A DNA stretch of 64,000 nucleotides from Halobaculum magnesiiphilum (GCF_019823105.1 NZ_CP081958.1:1612001-1676000); one strand, 5' to 3'. Counted from the first letter of the stretch, positions 51,391-60,415 are shown. The notes: generated by a model not told the origin, from the letters alone. Translations and numbers: made by a program.

Positions 51391-51462
51391 TCGCGTTCGG
51401 CGTCGGCGTCGCGTTCGACGTCGATATCGCGTCCGGCGTCGGCGTCGCGTCCGGGGTCGACG
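51391..51462. repeat. 18-bp tandem repeat, four copies
   Basis: Units TCGCGTTCGGCGTCGGCG with scattered changes begin at 51391, 51409, 51427 and 51445. They lie between arsN2 and the histidine phosphatase gene and are not part of a credible reading frame. A different 18-base repeat occurs at 55787. Confidence 0.75.
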
Positions 51463-51503
51463 CTCGGGCATACTTTTCTCGTCTCCCCGTCCACCCATGC
51501 TCG

Positions 51504-52187
51504 ATGGGAACGATCCTCCTGTGTCGCCACGGCGAGACGCCGTGGAACCGCGACCGCCGCGTGCAGGGCTGGGCGCCGACGGAGCTGACCGAACGCGGCC
51601 GCGAGCAGGCCGACGCCCTCGCCGGTTTTCTCACCGACGAGTACGCCGTCGACCGGATCGTCGCCTCCGATCTGGAGCGCGCGGCCGAGACCGCCCGGGC
51701 CATCTCGCGTGCGACGGGCGCGGCGGCGACGTTCGACGCCCGGTGGCGCGAGCGCGACTTCGGCCGGTTCCAGGGGCTCACCTACGACGGCCTGTTCGGC
51801 ACGTACCCCGAGTACACCCTCTCGGAGATCGGCTACGCGGCCGCCGAGACCGTCCCCGAGAGCGGCGAGTCGCTGCTGGAGATGAGAGCGCGCGTCCGCG
51901 AGGGCTTCGCCGACCTCCGCGGGGAGGTCGAGCCGGACGAGACGGTCGCCGTCGTCGCCCACGGCGGCCCGCTGTACGTCGTCACGGGCGAGTTGAAGGG
52001 ACTCGACGTGGTCGCCGCGGTGCTCGACCAGGACCAGGGGAACTGTGCCGTCAACGAGGTGCACGTCGCCGACGATTCCGCCCGCGACGGCGACGGCGTC
52101 GCGACCGGCGGGTCGGCGACGGCCGAGTTGGTCCGCGAGAACGTCACGTCGTTCCTGCCGGAGGCGACGACGCAGGAGAACTACTGA
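51504..52187 (+). CDS. Histidine phosphatase family protein (PGAM-like)
   Basis: A 227-residue phosphatase of branch 1. LLCRHGETPWNRDRRVQG has the catalytic RHG, ERDFGRFQG the acid region and VVAHGGPLYVV the second His. Length and motif order fit phosphatases acting on small molecules or cofactors (CobC/PhoE-like), but the substrate is open. The ATG at 51504 is preceded by TATA-like CATACTTTTC near 51469. The last 40 residues are family-atypical and acidic. Confidence 0.88.
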   Translation: MGTILLCRHGETPWNRDRRVQGWAPTELTERGREQADALAGFLTDEYAVDRIVASDLERAAETARAISRATGAAATFDARWRERDFGRFQGLTYDGLFGTYPEYTLSEIGYAAAETVPESGESLLEMRARVREGFADLRGEVEPDETVAVVAHGGPLYVVTGELKGLDVVAAVLDQDQGNCAVNEVHVADDSARDGDGVATGGSATAELVRENVTSFLPEATTQENY

Positions 52188-52228
52188 GCGGGAGCTGGAG
52201 CGGCAGCGGCGGTGCTTCTGGTTCGACC

Positions 52229-53137
52229 CTACGAGGTCGGGTAGTCGCGCGCGAACACGTCCTCGACGACGGGGTCGCCGTCGCGGTTCACGGCTTTCTC
52301 CCCCTCGCCATCGGCCTCCTCGGCGTCGTTCGCGGGGCTGACACTCCCGGTCTCGTACCCCTGGAGGTCGAGCGTGACGTGGTCGAAGCCGAGATCGAGC
52401 ATGTGGTCGCGGGCGGCCGCGACGAAGTCGGCGTTCAGCGCCGACTCCAGCTCGTCGGCGCCGACCTCGATGCGCGCGAGACCGTCGTGGTCGCGGACGC
52501 GGAACTGCGAGAACCCCCACGTGCGCAGCAGGCGCTCGGCCTTCTCGATGCGGGTGAGACGCTCCTCGGTCACCTCCAGCCCGGTCGGGATGCGCGAGGA
52601 GAGGCACGCCATCGAGGGCTTGTCGGCCACGTCGAGGCCGTAGTGGTCGGCGATCTGGCGGACCTCCGCCTTCGTGATGCCGGCCCGCAGCAGGGGGGAC
52701 ACCACGTCGAGTTCCTCGACGGCCTGGAGCCCCGGCCGGTGCCCCTCGCCGGGATCGGAGGCGTTCGTTCCGTCGCAGACGGTGCCGATGCCGCGCTCCG
52801 TGGCCGCCTCGTACATCCGCGAGAGGCGCATCGTCCGGCAGTGGTAACACCGGTCGTCGTCGTTGGCGACGAAGTTCGGGTCGTCCAGCTCGGAGAACTC
52901 CACGATCGCGTGGTCGATACCGATGTCGTCGGCGACGCGCGTCGCGTCGTCCAACTCCTCGGCCGGCAGCGTCTCGCTTTTCGCGGTGCAGGCGACCGCG
53001 TCGTCGCCGAGCGCGTCGCGCGCGAGCGCCGCGACGACCGACGAGTCCACGCCCCCCGAGAAGGCGACGAGGGCGCCGTCGCGCTCGGCGAGTAGCTCGC
53101 GCGCGGCCGCCGCCTTCGCCGCCACGTCGTCGTCCAT
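52229..53137 (-). CDS. larE: Sacrificial sulfur transferase LarE
   Basis: This 302-residue PP-loop enzyme makes the thiocarboxylate sulfurs of the nickel-pincer cofactor. VAFSGGVDSS (residues 25-33) is the ATP P-loop, and ACLSSR at residues 177-182 holds Cys178 at the position of the sacrificial cysteine of single-Cys LarE proteins. CYHCRTM adds a CxxC near residue 97. LarB and LarC are not seen nearby. The ATG at 53137 is preferred because homology begins at MDDDVAAKAAAARELLAERDG. The C-terminal 25 residues are acidic and loosely conserved. Confidence 0.9.
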   Translation of the reverse strand: MDDDVAAKAAAARELLAERDGALVAFSGGVDSSVVAALARDALGDDAVACTAKSETLPAEELDDATRVADDIGIDHAIVEFSELDDPNFVANDDDRCYHCRTMRLSRMYEAATERGIGTVCDGTNASDPGEGHRPGLQAVEELDVVSPLLRAGITKAEVRQIADHYGLDVADKPSMACLSSRIPTGLEVTEERLTRIEKAERLLRTWGFSQFRVRDHDGLARIEVGADELESALNADFVAAARDHMLDLGFDHVTLDLQGYETGSVSPANDAEEADGEGEKAVNRDGDPVVEDVFARDYPTS

Positions 53138-53273
53138 GCGCCGAACGAGGAGGTGACGACGCAAAAGTCGTCCGAACGTGGCGACGCGCGGAGCCGACCC
53201 GACACACGGTCGTCTGCGGACGCGAACTGGACCCGTCCCGCCACAACGTTCACCATGTTGGCAGTTGACATGG

Positions 53274-53558
53274 GTGAACGTGTCCACGTCCGGTCCCGAC
53301 GCGGTCGACCCGGAGGACATGAACGGGAGCGACCACTCCGACGTGCCGGCCGACATCGACGGCGCGTACCTGTTCGGGATCAGCCGCGACGGAACCCCGT
53401 TCTACTACGACGACGACCGCGGCCGGGTCGTCGAGGGGGACCGACACGGCGGCGTCGCGGACGACCACGGCCCCGTCGACAGCGCGGAGTCGTTCATCGC
53501 CGAGGTCGACCGGGGCGTCGGCTGGGACCTCCTCGGCAGCGCGGACAACGGGGGCTGA
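53274..53558 (+). CDS. Small acidic protein, unknown function
   Basis: A 94-residue acidic protein; VPADIDGAYLFGISRDGTPFYYDDDRGRVVEGD is the most structured part and could be a small beta-domain, with VGWDLLGS near the end. The GTG at 53274 is proposed because the codons that follow have normal GC-rich third positions, but GTG at 53280 or ATG at 53319 are possible starts. It diverges from larE. No family name known to me. Confidence 0.6.
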   Translation: MNVSTSGPDAVDPEDMNGSDHSDVPADIDGAYLFGISRDGTPFYYDDDRGRVVEGDRHGGVADDHGPVDSAESFIAEVDRGVGWDLLGSADNGG

Positions 53559-53737
53559 CGGGGCGGTCTCGCCGCGCTCACGGTTCACTCCGTTCGCCGT
53601 TCGCATCGAGGTCTCCCGCTGGTCGGCCTCGCCCTGCTCGCGAGTCACTCCGTTCCTCGCTCGCGTTTTCGCGGTCTCCCTTCGGTCGACCGCGCCCCCG
53701 GCACGGTTTTGACCCCCGCCGCGCTACCGGGTGCCGA
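53559..53737. repeat. Repetitive intergenic filler
   Basis: The words CACTCCGTTC and CGAGTCACTCCGTTC recur (53584 and 53645), with CTCGC/GTCTCCC-type motifs around them. No reading frame is supported. TATA-like GGTTTTGAC at 53705 may serve the MutS-related gene. Confidence 0.5.
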
Positions 53738-55756
53738 ATGGAGTTCACGTCGGTCCCCGGCGTCGGCGAGAAGACCGCCGACGCCCTCGCGGATCTGGAC
53801 GGCGCGGAGGCCGCGCTGCGCCGCGGCGACGTGGCGACGCTCGCCCGGGCCCGCGGGCTCACCGAGGGCCGGGCGGCCGCCATCGCCCGCGGCGCCATCC
53901 AGGAACGCCACGACGACCCCGGCGGCTGGCTGGCGACCGACCGCGCACGCGAGGTGTACGAGGACGCCCTCGGCCTCCTGCAGGAGCGCGCCGTCACCGA
54001 CTACGCCGAGAAGCGCCTTCGGACGATATACCCCTCCGCGACCCCCTCGCGCATCCAGGAGGTGCGCGAGTGGGCCGCCGACGCGGTCGAGCGCGACCCC
54101 GACGGGGCGGTTCTCGACGCGCTGGAGGACGTAGAACAGCCGAGTGAACCCCGTGGCCTTCGGGTGCGCGAGCGGGCGCTCGCGACCGCCGACGCCGAGC
54201 GCTACGCGGCCGTGAAGGACGCGTTCCCAGAGCTCTCGGTCGAGGTCGTCGAGGACGCCCGCGATCTGGCCGAGCTCGCGCGGTCGTACGCCACCGTCGT
54301 CGCGCTCGACGAGGAGTTCGCCGGCGTCGACGTCGACGGCGACGTGCGCGTCATCACCGACCCGGAGAACCACCCGGAGGAGGTCGTTCCCGAGCGCCTG
54401 CTGGCGTTCTTCGCGGAGAACCGCGCCGAGTTGCTGGCGGCGCTCGACGTGCACGAGGCCGCCGGCATCGAGCCCGCCCTCGACCCCGAGGCGCTCCGGG
54501 ACGCGCTCTCGCGGCTCGACGACGACGGCACCGTCCGCGGCGACGAGGAGCTGACTCGGCTCGCGAACGCCGTCGACGACCTCGACGCCGCCGTCTCGAC
54601 GGCCGAGTCGGTCGCCAACGACCACCTCCGCGAGGCCATCCGCGAGCAGGACGTGACCATCGAGGGAACCGACTTCCTCTCCTTAGTCGAGCAGGGCGCC
54701 CGCGTCGACAGCCTCCTCTCGCGGGAGCTGGCCGACGAGTACGACGCCGCGATCCGGAAGGCCCGCGAGCACCTCGCCGACGCGCTCCGACTGGACGAGA
54801 GCGAGGCGGAGTTCACCGAGCGGATCTTCGCGGGCGACCCGACCTTCCCGACCGAGCACAACGAGGAGCCGCTGAACCGCCTGCGCACCGAGCTGAAGAC
54901 CGCCCGCGACCGGCGGGCGGCCAGGCTCAAGTCCGACCTCGCGACGGATCTGGCCGCGCTGCGCGAGCCCGCCGACGACCTCGTCGCCGACGCGCTCGAA
55001 CTCGACGTGGAGCTCGCGGTCGCCCGGTTCGCCCGCGACTTCGACTGCGTCGTCGCCGAGATCGACGACGAGGGGACCGGCTTCGACATCGAGGGCGGGC
55101 GTTCCCCGCTGCTGGACGTGCCGTTCGCGGAGGCCGAGCCCGTCGACTACGCCGTTTCGGGCGTAACGCTGCTGTCGGGGGTGAACTCCGGCGGGAAGAC
55201 CTCGACGCTGGATCTCGTCGCGTTGATCGTCACCCTCGCGCACATGGGGCTGCCCGTCCCCGCGGATTCGGCGCGCGTCGGGCGCGTCTCGGAGCTGCAC
55301 TACTACGCGAAGTCGCAGGGAACGCTCGACGCCGGCGCGTTCGAGTCGACGCTGCGCGACTTCGGCGACCTCGTCGCCGGCGCGGAGGGGCGGCTCGTCC
55401 TCGTCGACGAGCTGGAGTCGATCACCGAGCCCGGCGCCTCCGCGAAGATCATCGCCGGCATCCTCGAGGCCCTCGACGAGCAGGGCGCCACCGGCGTGTT
55501 CGTCTCCCACCTCGCGCGCCAGATCCGCGAGGCCGCCGCCGTCGACGTGGCCGTCGACGGGATCGAGGCCGTGGGGCTGGAGGACGGCGAGCTGGTGGTG
55601 AACCGCTCGCCCCGGAAGGACCACCTCGCGCGGTCGACGCCCGAGCTGATCGTCGAGAAGCTGGCGCGGGAAGCCGGCGACGACACGGCCGGCGGATCCG
55701 GGTCCGGTTCGGGCGGCGACCCCGCGTTCTACGAGGGGCTGCTGGAGAAGTTCTGA
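53738..55756 (+). CDS. MutS-related ATPase with N-terminal helix-hairpin-helix
   Basis: A 672-residue protein. Residues 3-50 (SVPGVGEKTADALADLDG) form a helix-hairpin-helix. A MutS core/connector region follows (about 180-460), then the ATPase with Walker A SGVNSGGKTST near 485, QGTLDAGAFESTLRDF (signature region) and Walker B GRLVLVDELESIT. The mismatch-reading domain I with its Phe-x-Glu is absent, as in MutS2/MutS5-type proteins, so a role in recombination or structure recognition is more likely than classical mismatch repair. The ATG at 53738 is used; upstream frame is repeat DNA. The last residues (YEGLLEKF) are typical of the archaeal subgroup. Confidence 0.87.
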   Translation: MEFTSVPGVGEKTADALADLDGAEAALRRGDVATLARARGLTEGRAAAIARGAIQERHDDPGGWLATDRAREVYEDALGLLQERAVTDYAEKRLRTIYPSATPSRIQEVREWAADAVERDPDGAVLDALEDVEQPSEPRGLRVRERALATADAERYAAVKDAFPELSVEVVEDARDLAELARSYATVVALDEEFAGVDVDGDVRVITDPENHPEEVVPERLLAFFAENRAELLAALDVHEAAGIEPALDPEALRDALSRLDDDGTVRGDEELTRLANAVDDLDAAVSTAESVANDHLREAIREQDVTIEGTDFLSLVEQGARVDSLLSRELADEYDAAIRKAREHLADALRLDESEAEFTERIFAGDPTFPTEHNEEPLNRLRTELKTARDRRAARLKSDLATDLAALREPADDLVADALELDVELAVARFARDFDCVVAEIDDEGTGFDIEGGRSPLLDVPFAEAEPVDYAVSGVTLLSGVNSGGKTSTLDLVALIVTLAHMGLPVPADSARVGRVSELHYYAKSQGTLDAGAFESTLRDFGDLVAGAEGRLVLVDELESITEPGASAKIIAGILEALDEQGATGVFVSHLARQIREAAAVDVAVDGIEAVGLEDGELVVNRSPRKDHLARSTPELIVEKLAREAGDDTAGGSGSGSGGDPAFYEGLLEKF

Positions 55757-55786
55757 GTCGGGATCGAACGGCGGGCGAATCCGAAC

Positions 55787-55868
55787 TCGGGAGCGGAATC
55801 GAGATCGGGAGCGGAATCGAGATCGGGAGCGGAATCGAGATCGGGAGCGGAATCGAGATCGGGAGCGG
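55787..55868. repeat. 18-bp tandem repeat, four and a half copies
   Basis: Perfect units of TCGGGAGCGGAATCGAGA begin at 55787, 55805, 55823 and 55841, with a partial copy from 55859. They fill the gap between the converging MutS-related and response-regulator genes. Near-identity of the units points to recent expansion. Confidence 0.9.
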
Positions 55869-55873
55869 TCGCG

Positions 55874-56506
55874 TCAGGCGTACAGATCGGCGGGGGAGTC
55901 GTGTCCGCCGTCCCCGAGGTCGCGAAACAGGAGTTCGTAGTCCTCGTGGTCGAGGCGCGCGTGGAGGTCGTCGAACCCCGCCTCCAGCGCCTCGCGACGG
56001 CGGGCGAGTTCGCCGTACTCGCCGTCGGTCGGCGCGACGCCCGACCCCTCCAGGGCGGCCCGCTTGTGCATCACCGCGAAGTACTGGCGGACGCGGTCGC
56101 CGTACCGGGCGACCCGAACCAGGCGGTCGACCGCGTCCCGGAGGTCCGCGGGGTCGACCGGCTTCTCGAGGTACGCGTCGACCGGGAGGCCGACCACGTC
56201 GACGCCGACGGCGACGCCGGAGACGGCCGCGACGCGCACGTCGGCCCCGGACGCGCGGATCCGTTCGAGCGTATCGTCGCCGTGGAGCCCCGGCATCCGC
56301 CGGTCCAACAGGACCACGTCGACCGAGTCGTCGAGCACGTCGAGCGCCTCCGATCCCGATGCAGCCGTCGACACCGTGTACTCGGCGGCGAGCTGATCCG
56401 CGTACAACTCGCGCACGTCGGCCTCGTCGTCGACGACGAGCACGTGGGGACGGCCCGTCCGGGTCGAACCGTCCTCACCCTCGGTGTCGTCGATGTCTTC
56501 CGTCAT
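55874..56506 (-). CDS. Response regulator, REC plus HalX domain
   Basis: A 210-residue regulator. Residues 20-135 are the receiver domain: VLVVDDEADVREL, phospho-acceptor Asp in VVLLDRRMPGL and the Lys in YLEKPVDPADL. The C-terminal 70 residues (REALEAGFDDLHARLDHEDYELLFRDL) are the HalX helical domain, typical of haloarchaeal regulators, with no classical DNA-binding fold. The ATG at 56506 starts an acidic leader. Its kinase is not next door; the hybrid kinase at 20364 is one candidate among many. Confidence 0.9.
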   Translation of the reverse strand: MTEDIDDTEGEDGSTRTGRPHVLVVDDEADVRELYADQLAAEYTVSTAASGSEALDVLDDSVDVVLLDRRMPGLHGDDTLERIRASGADVRVAAVSGVAVGVDVVGLPVDAYLEKPVDPADLRDAVDRLVRVARYGDRVRQYFAVMHKRAALEGSGVAPTDGEYGELARRREALEAGFDDLHARLDHEDYELLFRDLGDGGHDSPADLYA

Positions 56507-56831
56507 CGATCCGGGCCACGACCGGGATCCCCCTCAACCCCCTCGACGCGTTCGCCGGATTAAGTCGGATTCAGCCGGCGAAAGCGCCGGTTGGGAGGGG
56601 ACGGCGTTCCGATCGGCGCGGCCGGTCGCGGGTGGGCCGCCCGTCGCGAGGACGGCGGCGAACCCCACCCGTCGGCCGGACCACTCCCGCCGGAGACACG
56701 GCCGACGACCGGGGCGATACTGAAACCGTATCGTGGCTGAACCGCCGGTATTCGGCGTATCGATCTCTATTTCACTTTCACTCCGCCACCGGGGAACGAT
56801 TAAGTGGTCGGGCGAGCGAGGGTTCGGTATC
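56507..56831. other. Divergent region between response regulator and orc gene
   Basis: 325 bases without a gene. TATA-like ACTTAATCC on the minus strand (near 56560) and CGATTAAGTGG on the plus strand (56795-56805, about 30 bases before the orc start) are visible. I looked for origin recognition boxes (conserved G-rich, AAAC-containing repeats in opposed orientation) and an AT-rich unwinding stretch and saw neither. Confidence 0.6.
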
Positions 56832-57962
56832 ATGGCCGGGGACCCCGAAGACGGGATGCTGTCGTGGGACGAGTCCGTCTTCCGGGACGAACACGTCTTC
56901 GAGATCGACTACGTCCCCGAGACGTTCCGCCACCGCGAGAGCCAACTGGAGTCGCTGAAGTACGCGCTCCGGCCGGCCGCGCGCGGCTCGCGCCCGCTCA
57001 ACACCGTCGTCCGCGGGCCGCCGGGAACCGGGAAGACCACCTCGGTCCAGAAGCTGTTCTCGGAGCTTCGCGCGCAGACGGACGTGCGCACGGTCAGGGT
57101 GAACTGTCAGGTCGATTCGACCCGCTATGCGGTGTTCTCGCGCATCTTCGAGGGGATCTTCGACTACGAGCCGCCCTCCTCGGGCATCTCGTTCAAGAAG
57201 CTGTTCGGCCAGATCGCCGACCGACTCGTCGAGGACGACGAGGTGCTCGCGGTGGCGCTCGACGACGTGAACTACCTGTTCTACGAGAACGAGGCCTCCG
57301 ACGCGCTGTACTCGCTGCTGCGGGCCCACGAGGCCCACGCCGGCGCGAAGGTCGGCGTGATCTGCGTCTCCTCGGACCTCTCGCTGTCGGTGATCGAGGA
57401 GCTGGACTCGCGCGTGCAGTCGGTGTTCCGCCCCGAGGAGGTGTTCTTCCCGAAGTACGACGTGGACGAGGTGGTCGACATCCTCCGCGAGCGCGCGAAG
57501 CGCGGCTTCCACGACGGCGTCCTCGGCGCCACGGAACTCGACCGTGTGGCGGAGCTGACCGCCGAGTCGGGCGACCTCCGGGTCGGCATCGACCTGCTCC
57601 GCCGGGCGGGGCTCAACGCCGAGATGCGCGCCTCCAGAACGATCAGCGTCGAGGACGTGGAGGAGGCGTACGAGAAGTCGAAGTACGTCCACCTCTCGCG
57701 TAGCCTTCGGGGCCTCTCGGAGTCGGAGACGGCGCTCGTCGAGGTGCTCGCGGAGCACGACGGCGAGCAGGCCGGCTCCGTGTACGAGGCGTTCCACGAA
57801 CGGACCGACCTCGGCTACACCCGGTACTCGGAGATCGTCAACAAGCTCGACCAGCTCGGACTCGTGGAGACGGAGTACGCCGAGGTCGAGGGGCGCGGGC
57901 GGTCGCGGTCGATCTCGCTGGCGTACGACCCCGAGCCGGTGCTGGAGCGGATCGAAGGGTAG
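56832..57962 (+). CDS. Orc1/Cdc6-family AAA+ replication initiator
   Basis: A 376-residue AAA+ ATPase. RGPPGTGKTTS (Lys68) is Walker A, VLAVALDDVNYL the Walker B region, with Asp-Val-Asn where most family members have Asp-Glu-Ile. Sensor 1 lies in GVICVSSDLSLS and sensor 2 in SGDLRVGIDLLRRAG. Residues 300-376 are the C-terminal winged helix (GSVYEAFHERTDLGYTRYSEIVNKLDQLGLVETE). Start at the ATG 56832, about 28 bases after TATA-like GATTAAG. Haloarchaea have many orc paralogs, and without adjacent recognition boxes this one may not mark an active origin. Confidence 0.92.
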   Translation: MAGDPEDGMLSWDESVFRDEHVFEIDYVPETFRHRESQLESLKYALRPAARGSRPLNTVVRGPPGTGKTTSVQKLFSELRAQTDVRTVRVNCQVDSTRYAVFSRIFEGIFDYEPPSSGISFKKLFGQIADRLVEDDEVLAVALDDVNYLFYENEASDALYSLLRAHEAHAGAKVGVICVSSDLSLSVIEELDSRVQSVFRPEEVFFPKYDVDEVVDILRERAKRGFHDGVLGATELDRVAELTAESGDLRVGIDLLRRAGLNAEMRASRTISVEDVEEAYEKSKYVHLSRSLRGLSESETALVEVLAEHDGEQAGSVYEAFHERTDLGYTRYSEIVNKLDQLGLVETEYAEVEGRGRSRSISLAYDPEPVLERIEG

Positions 57963-58025
57963 CGTCGCCGACACGGCGTCGCACACATCCGAAAGACATA
58001 CTCGGCGCACGCGACACCCTCGGGT

Positions 58026-59039
58026 ATGGACGCCTACGAGCTGATCACCCGGAACGCGACCGAGGTGGTCACCGACGAGGAGGTACGCGCGCTAGCCGAC
58101 GACCCGGATGGCAAGCGAGTGTACGTCGGGTACGAGCCGTCGGGCGTCCTCCACATCGGCCACATGCTGACGGCGAACAAGCTGATCGACCTGCAGGAGG
58201 CGGGCTTCGAGGTCGTCGTCCTGCTGGCGGACGTGCACGCCTACCTCAACGACAAGGGGACGTTCGCCGAGATCCGCGAGACGGCCGAGCGCATGCGCGA
58301 CCAGTTCCTCGCGTACGGACTCGACGCCGAGTCGACGGAGTTCGTCTACGGCTCGGAGTTCCAGCTCGACGAGGAGTACGTCCTCGACACCCACGAGCTG
58401 GAGGTGTCGACGACGCTCAATCGCGCCCGGCGCGCGATGGCCGAGATCCAGGGCGGCGACACCGCGAAGGTGAGCCACCTGGTGTACCCGCTGATGCAGG
58501 CGCTGGACATCGTCTACCTCGATCTCGACCTGGCCGTCGGCGGCCTCGACCAGCGGAAGGTCCACATGCTCCACCGCGAACAGATCCCGACGATGGACGG
58601 CGAGAGCGACCACGCCTACGAGGCGCGGCCGTGTCTCCACACGCCGATCCTCGCCGACCTCGACACCGGCGTCGGCAAGATGTCCTCCTCGTCGGGCACC
58701 ACCATCTCGATGGAGGACTCCGAGGCGGACATCGCCGAGAAGATCAACGGCGCGTTCTGCCCGCCGACGCGCGACCCCGAGCCGGACGACGAGGGCAACG
58801 AGCGCGAGAACCCGGTGCTCGAGATCTTCGAGTACTCCGTGTTCCCGCGGTTCGACACGGTCGTCGTCGAGCGACCCGAGGAGTACGGCGGCGACCTGGA
58901 GTACGACGACTACGAGTCGCTGGCGGCGGACCTGGAGTCGGGCGAGCTTCACCCCGCGGACGCGAAGGGCGCGCTCGCGGACTACCTGAACGAGCTGATC
59001 GCGCCCGGCCGCGAGGTACTACGGGAGCTGGACGCCTAA
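58026..59039 (+). CDS. tyrS: Tyrosyl-tRNA synthetase
   Basis: A 337-residue class I aminoacyl-tRNA synthetase of the archaeal/eukaryotic form without a C-terminal S4 domain. HIGHM in GVLHIGHMLTANK and KMSSSSGTT are the ATP signature motifs; YVGYEPSG, YPLMQALDIVYLDLDLAVGG and DQRKVHML form the tyrosine and tRNA sites. Length matches archaeal TyrRS. The ATG at 58026 follows TATA-like GACATACTCGG about 30 bases upstream. It stands alone. Confidence 0.96.
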   Translation: MDAYELITRNATEVVTDEEVRALADDPDGKRVYVGYEPSGVLHIGHMLTANKLIDLQEAGFEVVVLLADVHAYLNDKGTFAEIRETAERMRDQFLAYGLDAESTEFVYGSEFQLDEEYVLDTHELEVSTTLNRARRAMAEIQGGDTAKVSHLVYPLMQALDIVYLDLDLAVGGLDQRKVHMLHREQIPTMDGESDHAYEARPCLHTPILADLDTGVGKMSSSSGTTISMEDSEADIAEKINGAFCPPTRDPEPDDEGNERENPVLEIFEYSVFPRFDTVVVERPEEYGGDLEYDDYESLAADLESGELHPADAKGALADYLNELIAPGREVLRELDA

Positions 59040-59157
59040 CGCTGGACCGGAGCTGAACGCGTAACGCGACGAAAAACCGATTCGAGTTCGTGACCACGGC
59101 CGCCGCGGTCGCGACGGCGGCCGCGGGCAGTCGACTACGCCGGCGGCGCCGGCGACG

Positions 59158-59538
59158 CTATCCTTCGATGGGGATCGGCGTGCCGGTCGGCTTCGCGCCG
59201 ACGACGGCCGGGAGGGTTACCTCGAGGACGCCGTTCTCGTAGCGGGCGCCGATCTCGTCCTCGTCGACCTCGCGCGGGAAGCGGAAGCGTCGGTGGTACG
59301 TCTTCTTGCGGCCGCGCTCCTCGTCGGTGTGCTCGGCCGCGACGTTGAGGACGCCCTCCTCCCACGTGAGATCGATCTCCTCCCGGTCGAAGCCGGGCAT
59401 GTCGATCGTGAGGACGAACTCGTCGTCCTCCTCGTACAGTTCGTAGTCGGTGCCACCGAAGCCGCCCTCGCCGAGGACGCGGGACGGCAGATCGAGGTTC
59501 TGCATCCAGGAACTCGCCGTGCTGCTCGGGAGTGCCAT
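59158..59538 (-). CDS. hsp20: Small heat-shock protein, Hsp20 family
   Basis: A 126-residue alpha-crystallin-type chaperone. EDDEFVLTIDMPGFDREEIDLTWEEGVLNVAAEH and ARYENGVLEVTLP are the hallmark strands; the C-terminal PIPIEG resembles the I-x-I anchoring motif. The N-terminal arm of about 35 residues is short. Upstream on the minus strand TTCTTTACG is a TATA-like element near 59580, and GAGGTGA lies 6 bases before the ATG, a rare visible ribosome-binding site for this window. Confidence 0.93.
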   Translation of the reverse strand: MALPSSTASSWMQNLDLPSRVLGEGGFGGTDYELYEEDDEFVLTIDMPGFDREEIDLTWEEGVLNVAAEHTDEERGRKKTYHRRFRFPREVDEDEIGARYENGVLEVTLPAVVGAKPTGTPIPIEG

Positions 59539-59644
59539 GGCTGGTCACCTCGTGTGCATCGGATCGTTGTACGTGGTTCGTAAAGAATGTTTCGTTGACA
59601 CGACATCCGGTGTGGCGGCGACCGTCGTGTGCGGCCGCCTCCGA

Positions 59645-59824
59645 CTACGCGAACCCGAACTGTCGCATCAGGCTGGTCGTGAGTCCCTTCACCACGAGGC
59701 CGGTGCCGGCCAGCACCATCGCGAGGCCGACCGCGACGATCGGCGCCGTCCACGCGACGAGCGCGAGACCGGCGAGCAGCAGCACCGCGCCGGCGACGCC
59801 GGCGGTGCCGAGTTTGTCGATCAT
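59645..59824 (-). CDS. Small two-helix membrane protein
   Basis: A 59-residue protein with two membrane helices (GVAGAVLLLAGLALVAWT and VAVGLAMVLAGTGLVVKGL), a short hairpin between them and a hydrophilic LMRQFGFA end. It belongs to a small-protein family conserved in haloarchaea (similar to DUF7470, from memory). The ATG at 59824 is chosen over the longer frame because upstream residues are Arg/Pro-rich noise. Function unknown. Confidence 0.78.
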   Translation of the reverse strand: MIDKLGTAGVAGAVLLLAGLALVAWTAPIVAVGLAMVLAGTGLVVKGLTTSLMRQFGFA

Positions 59825-59890
59825 ACCCGGTCGTGACGGTAGTTCTTGAAAAGGCCGGCGGGTTCCGCGCGGGTCACATTCGTTCCCCGC

Positions 59891-60055
59891 TCGATTCGAG
59901 GTGCTCGCTGCGTTCGGCCTCGCACCCACTCACGGGTCGTTACACTCCCCGTTCGATTCGAGGTGCTCGCTGCGTTCGGCCTCGCACCCACTCACGGGTC
60001 GTTACACTCCCCGTTCGAATCGAGGCCTCACTGCGTTCGGCCTCGCACCCACCGA
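59891..60055. repeat. 62-bp tandem repeat, about 2.7 copies
   Basis: Copies start at 59891, 59953 and 60015, each opening TCGATTCGAG (third: TCGAATCGAG) and containing TGCGTTCGGCCTCGCACCCA. First and second are nearly identical; the third is shorter and diverged. It lies between a small membrane-protein gene and eif1A. Frames are open through it, but they read the same text repeatedly, and I treat it as non-coding. Confidence 0.85.
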
Positions 60056-60086
60056 GTTTAACTGTCGGACGCGAGAACACAGGAGT

Positions 60087-60377
60087 ATGAGCGACGGCGA
60101 CGGGTCCGGACGCAAGAACCTCAGAATGCCGGACGACGACGAGGTGTTCGCCGAGGTGACCGAGATGCTCGGCGCCAACCGCGTGAAGGTCCGGTGCAAC
60201 GACGGCGTCGAACGCACCGCGCGGATCCCCGGACGGATGCAGAAACGGACCTGGATCCGCGAGGGCGACCTCGTCCTCGTGAGTCCGTGGGACTGGCAGG
60301 ACGAGAAGGCCGACATCGAACACCGCTACGAGAGCCAGGACGCCGACCAGCTTCGCGAGGAAGGCCACATCGCCTGA
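60087..60377 (+). CDS. eif1a: Translation initiation factor aIF1A
   Basis: This 96-residue OB-fold factor works in the small-subunit A site during start selection. [69 protein letters not shown] is the full conserved domain. The ATG at 60087 has TATA-like GAGTTTAACTG about 27 bases upstream. In many archaea it lies close to rio1 and a KH protein; here a SatD-type operon separates them. Confidence 0.95.
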   Translation: MSDGDGSGRKNLRMPDDDEVFAEVTEMLGANRVKVRCNDGVERTARIPGRMQKRTWIREGDLVLVSPWDWQDEKADIEHRYESQDADQLREEGHIA

Positions 60378-60415
60378 TCGACGAGAGGCGTTGCCGGAAC
60401 GAACGCCACCGGCCC

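Noticed and set aside
56507-56831. Replication origin next to the orc1/cdc6 gene
   Set aside because: No paired origin recognition boxes or AT-rich unwinding region could be found by eye on either strand.
59901-60086. In-frame N-terminal extension of aIF1A
   Set aside because: It is the 62-bp repeat read through; the aIF1A family starts at MSDGDG and a TATA lies just before it.
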